Assembly: GCA_944376955.1 (NCBI GenBank)
Contig: CALWEB010000037.1
Location: 1-5,295, forward strand
From: an uncultured Agathobaculum sp.
GTDB taxonomy: Bacteria > Bacillota > Clostridia > Oscillospirales > Butyricicoccaceae
Length of the DNA: 5,295 bases
Direction of reading: 5' to 3'
Of the stretch, positions 1-5,295 are shown piece by piece. Under the pieces are notes generated by a model that was not told the DNA's origin, did no database searches, and worked only from the letters and a program-made list of their open reading frames with translations. Position numbers and translations under genes: made by a program. Positions within the stretch are counted from its first letter, which is position 1; the number at the start of each line of letters is the position of its first letter.

Positions 1-1
1 C

Positions 2-439
2 GACCTGATAGCGGATGTCAAGCGTCGCTTTGCCGTACAGGCGCAGCAGCAAGGTACAATGCTGTCCTGTTCCGGCGACGACGCTATCTCCCTGTTCTGC
101 GATGCACACTGGCTGAGCGAAGCCATCGGCAATCTGATCAAAAACGCACTCGACCACACCAAGGCAGGCGAAACGGTCACGGTGACATGGCACGCCTTTG
201 CGTCGATCGTCCAAATCACGGTGCAGGACAATGGCAGCGGCATCCATTCGGAAGACTTGCCGCACATCTTCAAGCGGTTTTACCGCAGCCGCTTCTCCAA
301 GGATACACAGGGCGTCGGGTTGGGGTTGCCGCTTGCCAAAACGATCATCGAAGCGCATAGCGGTACCATCGAGGTGGACAGCGTCTTGGGCGGCGGCACG
401 GTTTTTACGATCAACCTCCTGATTCCTACAATATTGTAG
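2..439 (+). CDS. Sensor histidine kinase, C-terminal ATPase domain (5' partial)
   Basis: The reading frame is open from the left edge to a TAG stop at 437-439, giving 145 visible residues; the true start is outside the window. The visible part is a HATPase_c (GHKL) domain, which binds ATP and phosphorylates the conserved histidine of the kinase. The N-box is SEAIGNLIKNALDH. The G1 box is DNGSGI, followed by the F-box stretch HIFKRFYRSRFS and the G2 box GVGLGLPLAK, and the protein ends shortly after a typical AHSGTIEV strand. All nucleotide-binding motifs look intact, so the enzyme is probably functional. The phospho-acceptor helix, sensor and membrane segments are not visible. The F-box form (RFYR) is common in membrane kinases paired with OmpR-type regulators, so a regulator gene just upstream is likely but is inference. 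The ABC transporter genes begin 75 bp downstream on the same strand, suggesting that the kinase controls or senses through that transporter. Confidence 0.93.
   Translation, partial: DLIADVKRRFAVQAQQQGTMLSCSGDDAISLFCDAHWLSEAIGNLIKNALDHTKAGETVTVTWHAFASIVQITVQDNGSGIHSEDLPHIFKRFYRSRFSKDTQGVGLGLPLAKTIIEAHSGTIEVDSVLGGGTVFTINLLIPTIL
404..432 (+). promoter_or_regulatory. Possible sigma-A-type promoter inside the end of the kinase gene
   Basis: TTTACG at 404-409 resembles a -35 box (4 of 6 bases of TTGACA). It is followed by a 17-nt spacer and TACAAT at 427-432, which matches 5 of 6 bases of the -10 consensus. Transcription would start near 439-440 and lead into the ATPase gene at 515. The -10 box is the left half of a perfect palindrome, so a protein bound there could control it. 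Matches of this quality occur by chance and the element lies in coding sequence, so this is a weak call. Confidence 0.27.
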
Positions 440-440
440 G
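425..440. repeat. Perfect 16-bp palindrome over the kinase stop codon
   Basis: CCTACAATATTGTAGG reads identically on both strands and contains the TAG stop of the kinase (437-439). It has no loop, so it is more like a binding site for a dimeric regulator than a classical terminator, and no T-run follows directly. It overlaps a possible -10 box. A GTAGG half-motif recurs 22 bp further on (436-440 and 458-462), about two helical turns away. The function is unknown; an operator for the downstream ABC genes is the simplest guess. Confidence 0.5.
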
Positions 441-459
441 CTGCAAGTCCTGTAATCGT

Positions 460-481
460 AGGGTTCCCGTGGTACCCTTTT
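460..481 (+). terminator. Short hairpin plus T-run between kinase and ATPase genes (weak terminator or attenuator)
   Basis: AGGGT at 460-464 can pair with ACCCT at 474-478 across a 9-nt loop, and the right arm runs into TTTT at 478-481. A five-pair stem with a short T-run is weaker than a usual intrinsic terminator. It could partly separate kinase transcription from the transporter genes, or protect the 5' end of a transporter transcript. The alternative is chance. Confidence 0.3.
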
Positions 482-492
482 CCTATCGCAAC

Positions 493-502
493 AGAAAGAA
501 GG
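493..502 (+). promoter_or_regulatory. Ribosome binding site for the ABC ATPase
   Basis: AGAAAGAAGG lies 12 nt before the ATG at 515. The AGAAGG core is a fair Shine-Dalgarno match, although the spacing is longer than the usual 6-9 nt. No other in-frame start makes better sense, because the conserved N-terminal strand (LLEVQDLCKTY) begins immediately after this ATG. Confidence 0.6.
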
Positions 503-514
503 TGCCATCACAAC

Positions 515-1198
515 ATGAATTTACTGGAAGTCCAAGACCTTTGCAAAACCTACGGCAGCGGTGAAACCGCCGTACATGCCCTGCGGCACGCGACGTTTTC
601 CGTCCCCAAAGGCGAATTTGTGGCCGTGGTCGGGGAGTCCGGCTCGGGCAAGTCGACGCTGCTCAACCTGATTGGCGCGCTCGACACGCCGACCAGCGGC
701 CGTGTGCGAATCGACGGCAAGGATATTTTCTCGATGAAGGAACGCAATCTGACCGTGTTCCGCCGTCGCAATATCGGCTTCATCTTCCAGAGCTTTAACC
801 TCATCCCCGAGCTGACCGTCGAGCAAAACATCGTCTTTCCGGTGCTGCTCGATTACCAGAAGCCGGATAAAACCTATCTGGAGGAATTGCTCACGGCGCT
901 CGGCCTGCGCGAGCGCCGCCACCATCTACCAAGCCAGCTGTCCGGCGGCCAGCAGCAACGCGTTGCCATCGGGCGCGCGCTGTTCACTCGGCCTGCGCTC
1001 ATTCTGGCCGACGAGCCGACCGGCAATCTGGATACGCAGAACACGAGCGAGGTCATCACCTTGCTCAAAGAGGCGTCCCGCCGATACGAACAGACCATTT
1101 TGATGATCACCCACAGCCGTGCCCTCTCCCAGACAGCTGATCGTATTTTACAAGTGTCCGACGGCGTGCTGACCGATTTCGGGAGGTGCCGGTCGTGA
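515..1198 (+). CDS. ABC transporter ATP-binding protein, MacB/LolD-type
   Basis: This 227-residue protein is the ATPase subunit that powers the permease encoded directly after it, on the cytoplasmic face of the membrane. The motifs appear in the expected order. An A-loop tyrosine is at residue 13 and Walker A (GESGSGKST) at 40-48. The Q-loop FQSFNLIPELTV starts at 91 and the ABC signature LSGGQQQRVAIGRAL at 142. Walker B with its catalytic glutamate (LILADEP) lies at 162-168, the D-loop GNLD at 170-173, and the switch histidine in ITHS is H200. Length and motif wording (FQSFNLIPELTV, DEPTGNLD) fit the family of about 220-230 residues that pairs with FtsX-fold permeases (LolD, MacB, BceA and FtsE relatives). 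These permeases move molecules by mechanotransmission or extrude lipoproteins, peptides or antibiotics. All catalytic residues are present. Its stop overlaps the permease start by 4 nt, indicating co-translation. The substrate cannot be assigned. Confidence 0.96.
   Translation: MNLLEVQDLCKTYGSGETAVHALRHATFSVPKGEFVAVVGESGSGKSTLLNLIGALDTPTSGRVRIDGKDIFSMKERNLTVFRRRNIGFIFQSFNLIPELTVEQNIVFPVLLDYQKPDKTYLEELLTALGLRERRHHLPSQLSGGQQQRVAIGRALFTRPALILADEPTGNLDTQNTSEVITLLKEASRRYEQTILMITHSRALSQTADRILQVSDGVLTDFGRCRS
1181..1198 (+). promoter_or_regulatory. RBS and GTGA stop/start overlap that set the permease start
   Basis: GGGAGG at 1181-1186 is a strong Shine-Dalgarno sequence 8 nt before the GTG at 1195-1197. 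That GTG shares GTGA with the TGA stop of the ATPase gene (1196-1198). An earlier in-frame GTG at 1186-1188 overlaps the Shine-Dalgarno sequence itself and so is a poor start. The start at 1195 implies translational coupling, keeping ATPase and permease output linked. Confidence 0.8.
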
Positions 1199-3517
1199 AA
1201 CACTATCTGAGCCTGATCCCCATCTCCGCTAAAGTGCGGAAACGGCAAAATCGGATGACCTTGCTGTGCATCATCATCTCGGTGCTACTGGTCACGACCA
1301 TTTTCAGCATGGCGGATATGGCCATCCGCATGGAAAAAGCACGCGTCATCCAAAGTCATGGCAATTGGCATGTGATGCTGAAAGAGCCCTCTGACCAGCA
1401 GGTGGAGGAAATTGCCCAGCGACCGGATGTGGTTGCTGCCCAGCGATACGACGGCTTGAACTTTGATTTATCCCAAGATTATTCCATTCAGGGAAAAACC
1501 TGTGTCATTGTCGGTGCAGATGATCAAATTCTGACGAAGATCTATGACGATCTGACCGAAGGCAGTTGCCCCTCAAACGAAGGGGAAATTTTGCTCTCCA
1601 ACCGATCCAAAGAACTGCTCCATGTGAAGGTAGGCGATCAAATCACCCTACACACTCCTTCGAAAGAGTATCACTATACGATTTCCGGTTTTGGCGGAGA
1701 TGTCACCATCAGCACCGACGCCGATGTGGTGGGGGCGTTTGTCAGCTGGAACGCCTTTCAAAACCTTGCCAAAGCGGAGAGATATGAATCCGTGCCGGTC
1801 TGTTTTGTGCGATTCTCCGAAAACGCCAATCCCCGCAAGGTGATCACAGAGCTGCAGCAAACCTACGGCTTTACGGCAGAAAATCTGTCCGAAAATACCG
1901 CCCTTCTGGGGCTGACCGGGTTCAGCAGCGATCCGTATGTGATGGGACTCTATCTGGTAGCCGCCATCCTGTTCGTGCTGGTTTTGGCTGCAGGCGTCTT
2001 TATGATCGCCGGAAGTCTGAACAGCCGCACCGCGGAGCGGACCCAGTTTTTTGGGATGCTGCGCTGTATCGGCGCAAGCCGGGCGCAGATCATGCACATC
2101 GTCCGGCTGGAGGCACTCTTCTGGTGTAAAACAGCGGTCCCCGTTGGGGTGGTTTTGGGTATTCTGATCACTTGGCTGCTTTGCGCCCTCCTGCGGTTTG
2201 GCGCTGGCGCAGAATTCGTGCAGATTCCGCTCTTTGGCGTCAGCATCATCGGCATTTGCAGCGGTATAGTTGTAGGCATTTTAACCGTGCTGCTGTCCTC
2301 CCTTTCCCCGGCCAGACGGGCAGCGTCTGTCTCCCCGATTGCTGCGGTTACCGGAAACAGTAATCAAGGAAAATCCGTGTCCCGTCCGGTGCGAAAGGGC
2401 TTTTTTCACATCGAGACGGCTCTTGGCATACACCACGCGGTCTCCTCACCGAAAAATCTGCTGCTGATGACCGGCTCCTTTGCACTCAGCATCATCCTGA
2501 TCCTGAGTTTTTCCGTTCTGGTGCAATGGGTTCAACTTGCCCTCAATCCGCTGCAGCCATGGGCGCCGGACGTCTTTTACAGCAGCCCGGAAAATCAGTG
2601 TGAGATCGATCCATCTTTTGTCGCCGAGGTAGCGGAGCAGCCCTATGTCAAGCGCGCCTTTGGCCGGATGTATCAAAGTCTCCCCGCAGTGTATGAGGGA
2701 AAATCGGGAACGATTGACCTCATCTCTTATGATGCGCAGCAATTCCAGTGGGCAGAGGAGGATTTAGTGTCCGGGGATATGGACGCGGTCCAGAACGGCC
2801 GCGGTGTCCTGACGGTTTTTGACAAAAGCAACACCCTGCAAGTCGGTGATGTCATCCAGCTGGACAGCACTTCCCTCACGGTGGCCGGTGTTCTGGAAGA
2901 TAGCCCTTTTGACACGTCGGATCAACCCACGGTGATCTGCTCGGAAGCGCTGTTTACCGCCATCACCGGCGAGAATGCCTATGCCATCCTGGATGTGCAG
3001 CTGACCAAAGACGCCACACAGCAAGATGTCAATCAACTGCAGGCTTTGGCCAATGGACAGTATGATTTTTATGACCGTCTATCCCTTAACAAGGACACCA
3101 AAAGCACCTATTATATGTTTTGCCTGTTTGTGTATGGTTTTCTGGTGGTTATCACCCTGATCACCATGATCCATACCGCGAACAGCATTGCCATGAGTGT
3201 GTCAGCCAGAACACGGCAATACGGCGCCATGCGTGCCGTGGGCATGGACGAGCACCAAATCCAGAAGATGATCACCACAGAGTCTGCCACCTATACCTTG
3301 CTGGGGCTAATTGCCGGCTTCGGGCTTGGTCTGCCGCTGCACTACTTTCTCTATGGGCAGATGATTACCAACTATTGGGGCACCGCCTGGCGGCTTCCCC
3401 CTTTCCTCTGTGGGTGGGATTCTGGTGCTGCTGGTCTGTACCGCGCTCATCGTTCCGTTGGCCCCGGGAAGACGAATCTGCAAAATGGCAGTGTCCGCAA
3501 CGATCAACGAACTATAA
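1195..3517 (+). CDS. ABC transporter permease with two FtsX domains, frameshifted near its C-terminus
   Basis: This is the membrane subunit partnering the preceding ATPase. From the GTG at 1195 a first transmembrane helix (about residues 22-39) is followed by an extracellular MacB_PCD-like domain of about 200 residues. Helices follow near 250-273, 305-333 and 345-370; the loop RTQFFGMLRCIGASRAQI is the classic FtsX coupling segment, and the unit ends SPARRAASVSPIAAV. The plan then repeats: helix 421-445, a second extracellular domain to about 635, a helix at 637-660, coupling loop RTRQYGAMRAVGMDEHQI, and a helix at 695-718. The reading frame breaks at a C-run (3397-3401). Dropping one C restores a final helix (GILVLLVCTALIVPLAP) and the tail GRRICKMAVSATINEL, ending at TAA 3515-3517, a 773-residue protein. 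Unshifted, the frame runs to 3621 with an unrelated polar tail (808 residues). Two FtsX units with two outer domains differ from the single-ectodomain, ten-helix BceB plan. Its likely role is export or removal of peptides, lipids or drugs; the substrate is unknown. Confidence 0.9.
3397..3401 (+). other. Frameshift at a five-C run in the permease gene
   Basis: The permease frame reads CGG CTT CCC CCT TTC through CCCCC, then loses all family character. Skipping one base gives CCC CTT TCC TCT GTG and a continuous FtsX-like last helix and tail to TAA at 3515-3517. The tail APGRRICKMAVSATINEL parallels the end of the first FtsX unit (SPARRAASVSPIAAV), which shows which frame is genuine. One extra C is the most economical change. 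It may be a real mutation, a sequencing or assembly error in a homopolymer, or, less likely, a +1 ribosomal slip on CCC-C. Confidence 0.85.
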
Positions 3518-3592
3518 CCTTTTTAGGCTTACCACTGACTTTTCGGCAAAATCAAAAGGCCATTTTTCTTGCCACTGTCTTTCCGATGACGC
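3518..3592. other. Intergenic gap between convergent genes, possible weak terminator
   Basis: This 75-bp, AT-richer stretch separates the frame-corrected permease stop from the stop of the opposite-strand protease. GGCAA at 3545-3549 can pair with TTGCC at 3569-3573, and AAAA 3554-3557 with TTTT 3563-3566 around GGCCA, but the two stems are out of register, so the fold is poor. TTTTT at 3563-3567 and CTTTTT near 3519 are the only T-runs. A terminator is expected here, but none is convincing. An imperfect direct repeat (12 of 15 bases, 3532-3546 and 3572-3586) is also present and is probably chance. Confidence 0.3.
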
Positions 3593-5295
3593 TTATGCGT
3601 TCGCCAGCCGCTGCAAAATAAACACTGCCTGCTGGTGAGTGATCGGCGCCTCTGGGTGGAAAGCCCCGTCTCCATACCCTTTCAAAATGCCCTGCACCGC
3701 CATGCCAGTAATCACATCGTGCGCCCAGTAATTATCCGGTACATCCCGGAATGACTGCCCGCCTGCTTTCGAGTTATCCTTTGCCAATGCAGACGCAATG
3801 ACACAAAACTCTGCACGGGTGATTTTTTCCTGCGGACGGTAGCTGCCGTCTGCATAGCCATTGAGTAAACCGCGATCGTGCAGCTTGGCCAGCGCATCCA
3901 CCTGCGTACTGCCCGGCGTTATGTCGGTAAACCGTGATAGATCCGGTTGCTCCGCCACGCTCTGGTCTACCAAGCTGTCCGCCAGCAATGCCGCGACTTC
4001 GCCGCGGGTAATCGGCGTTTTATCACTCGACGCCGGAATATCGTTTCGCAGCTGCGGCGTCACCTTGCCTGTGTCCGCGTCCACATACGCTGCAAACGGA
4101 TACTGCACCCCAGCCGCCGACTTAGTCGTTTGCGCAAACACGGTTGCCTGCTGGAGCATGCGCTCCAGTTCGTCTGCGCAAGCTTTGAGGTCATCCTCAG
4201 TGACAGCGAGAATGGCAGCGCGTTCCGCTGCGTAATCCGCCTGCGTGCGTCCTGCGCGCGCCAGCCCTAAGCCACTCGCGCGCTCCCATGCTGCGTTGTT
4301 GTCAAACTCACTGACCGCGCTGACCTTGAAGCCCGCCAGCTCGCTCGGCGCCAGTTCCAGCGCGCGCAGAAATGCCGCCGCACCCCGAAACACCGCAATC
4401 GCCTCATCCACGCTTACACCACCGGAAGACACCATGGTCACACCGTTCGGTTCAAAGCGCAGCGTCGCACCATACGCGCCGCGCCGGTCGCGCAGCTCGG
4501 GCAGCATATACTTTGCCGTTAAAACCGCACCCAGCACATCGTATACCGCCATGCTGTCCGACCTGTTCTCAAATGCCCCGACCAGCATCACATGGTTGGA
4601 AGCCTGCGTGTTGGAGGATATCACCAGTGCACTCGGCCAGCCCTGCGGCAGCCATTCGCACGAGGATGCGCCCGTCCCCGCGGGCAGCGCAGCAATGTAA
4701 GCTGCTACAGCCTGCTGGAAATCGGTGTAATCCGCACGACTGCCGGTAAACTCCGCCGCAACACCAGTGCGATGCAGCGCGCTATCCAGCAAAGCGCGCA
4801 TGCGCGCGAGCAGCGCCGTGTCGCCGTCCAGATCGGCTGACACCGCATCAATGAAATCCTTATACGACATCGACGCACCCACATAGCCCACAGGAATGCT
4901 GTCCATGAACCGGTTGGGCTGGGTGCTGGCCTGCAACATCATGCTGTATTCATAGTAGTAGGGGTCACTGTACAGCGCACGCAGCGCGCTCTTCCGATCG
5001 CTCAGAAAATCACGCAACGCAGCCGTATCTGTAAGCGGCGGGCTTTGCAGCCATGCGGTAAGTGCCTGCACAATCTCCCCCATCTTGCCCGCTTCCCCAG
5101 ATCCACTGAGGATCAGCGCTGGGTGCAGCGTGTCCGGATCGTCATACCGCTCGCCCGAAGACATCCCCAGATAGCCGGACAGACCCGCCGCCTGCATGCG
5201 GTCGTTCAGGAATTCACACAGCAGGCACCACAGCGCGGCATCCTTGTTTTTGACCTCGACCGGAAAGTATAACGAAAAGGACGGAGCTTCGCTCT
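3593..5295 (-). CDS. SLH-anchored M16C (presequence-protease-like, insulinase family) peptidase, 5' partial
   Basis: The minus-strand frame is open from the right edge to a TAA at 3593-3595, giving 566 visible residues. It has no stop upstream of the first internal ATG (5195-5197), so the gene starts outside the window. The visible N-terminal ~400 residues resemble the C-terminal half of M16C proteases (PreP/Cym1/HypA type). These are clam-shaped zinc enzymes that degrade short unfolded peptides. The most telling stretch is LPELRDRRGAYGATLRF (4457-4501), matching the conserved R..GAYG segment of the last M16 domain, followed by a VDEAIAVFRG helix. The zinc motif (HxxEH) lies in the missing half, so activity cannot be judged. 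The last ~140 residues are SLH repeats: one partial (TPITRGEVAALL) and two full, with GYADGSYRP and GYGDGAFHP cores. SLH repeats bind secondary cell-wall polymers, so the enzyme is probably secreted and fixed to the cell wall. Length and domain order fit a surface peptidase of about 1000 residues or more; a nutritional or peptide-clearing role is inference. Confidence 0.88.
   Translation of the reverse strand, partial: SEAPSFSLYFPVEVKNKDAALWCLLCEFLNDRMQAAGLSGYLGMSSGERYDDPDTLHPALILSGSGEAGKMGEIVQALTAWLQSPPLTDTAALRDFLSDRKSALRALYSDPYYYEYSMMLQASTQPNRFMDSIPVGYVGASMSYKDFIDAVSADLDGDTALLARMRALLDSALHRTGVAAEFTGSRADYTDFQQAVAAYIAALPAGTGASSCEWLPQGWPSALVISSNTQASNHVMLVGAFENRSDSMAVYDVLGAVLTAKYMLPELRDRRGAYGATLRFEPNGVTMVSSGGVSVDEAIAVFRGAAAFLRALELAPSELAGFKVSAVSEFDNNAAWERASGLGLARAGRTQADYAAERAAILAVTEDDLKACADELERMLQQATVFAQTTKSAAGVQYPFAAYVDADTGKVTPQLRNDIPASSDKTPITRGEVAALLADSLVDQSVAEQPDLSRFTDITPGSTQVDALAKLHDRGLLNGYADGSYRPQEKITRAEFCVIASALAKDNSKAGGQSFRDVPDNYWAHDVITGMAVQGILKGYGDGAFHPEAPITHQQAVFILQRLANA
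3602..4012 (-). other. SLH repeat block (one partial, two complete) of the surface protease
   Basis: A partial repeat (ITRGEVAALLADSL, 3971-4012) lacks the usual F.D start and GY.DG core. The second repeat (3779-3931) runs from FTDITPG through GLLNGYADGSYRPQEKITRAE. The third (3602-3751) runs from FRDVPDNYWAHDVI through GILKGYGDGAFHPEAPITHQQ. The third has HQQ where the TRAE motif normally stands; that motif contributes to polymer binding, so this repeat may bind weakly. Three SLH units normally form one trimeric fold, so the reduced first unit is noteworthy. Confidence 0.85.

Noticed and set aside
427..438. TACA...TGTA core of the palindrome as a BlaI/MecI/CopY operator
   Set aside because: The half-sites look similar, but the 4-bp spacing differs from the usual TACA-NN-TGTA form, and no BlaI- or CopY-type gene is visible.
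521..925. Minus-strand open frame opposite the ABC ATPase gene
   Set aside because: It is a shadow of a strongly conserved ATPase; the protein has no recognisable motifs or ribosome binding context.
3397..3401. Poly-C phase-variation switch in the permease
   Set aside because: Five Cs is too short to be a typical hypermutable tract; a single mutation or a sequencing error is more likely.
3532..3586. Imperfect direct repeat (12 of 15 bases, 40-bp offset) as an insertion scar or attachment site
   Set aside because: The match is short and imperfect, with no mobile element or integrase nearby; chance similarity is adequate.
3402..3621. Unshifted polar C-terminal tail of the permease as a genuine domain
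   Set aside because: The tail has no membrane helix, overlaps the 3' end of the opposite gene by 29 nt, and the +1 frame of the same DNA gives the expected FtsX ending.
3120..3638. Open frame of 172 codons on the + strand overlapping the end of the permease gene
   Set aside because: It is rich in C, H, R and W with no family character, lies in the wrong frame over a clear FtsX domain, and is not the frame that restores the permease tail.
3861..4840. Several plus-strand open frames opposite the M16C-SLH gene
   Set aside because: They are Ser/Ala/Arg-rich shadows caused by high GC on the antisense of a clear coding gene.

Overview
The window looks like a chromosomal segment from a moderately GC-rich, Gram-positive-type Clostridia bacterium. 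The most likely placement is the Oscillospirales (relatives of Butyricicoccus, Agathobaculum or Oscillibacter). This rests on gene content: a sensor kinase next to a two-gene MacB/FtsX-type ABC transporter, and a surface protease that ends in S-layer homology (SLH) repeats. The genus-level guess is inference. No RNA gene, CRISPR array, insertion sequence or phage gene was seen.

Layout. (1) Positions 2-439, + strand: the last 145 residues of a sensor histidine kinase (ATPase domain); its 5' part lies outside the window. (2) Positions 440-514: a 75-bp gap. It is preceded by a perfect 16-bp palindrome that spans the kinase stop codon, and it holds a small hairpin followed by a T-run. A weak promoter-like match overlaps the palindrome. 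(3) Positions 515-1198, +: a complete ABC transporter ATPase with every catalytic motif. (4) Positions 1195-3517, +: a large ABC permease with two FtsX units, overlapping the ATPase by a GTGA junction. A run of five Cs at 3397-3401 puts its last ~38 residues out of frame. (5) Positions 3518-3592: a short AT-richer gap between convergent genes. (6) Positions 3593-5295, - strand: the C-terminal 566 residues of an M16C (presequence-protease-like) peptidase fused to about two and a half SLH repeats. Its start, signal peptide and zinc-binding half lie beyond the right edge.

How the genes fit together. The kinase, ATPase and permease probably form one sensing-and-export module: a two-component system senses an envelope stress or compound, and the ABC pair acts on it at the membrane. 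The substrate cannot be read from the sequence. The SLH-protease is transcribed towards this module and is probably a separate unit that works on the cell surface. The most useful things to re-examine are the permease frameshift, the palindrome/hairpin cluster between kinase and transporter, and the M16C-SLH fusion. Nothing here clearly amounts to an undescribed system.
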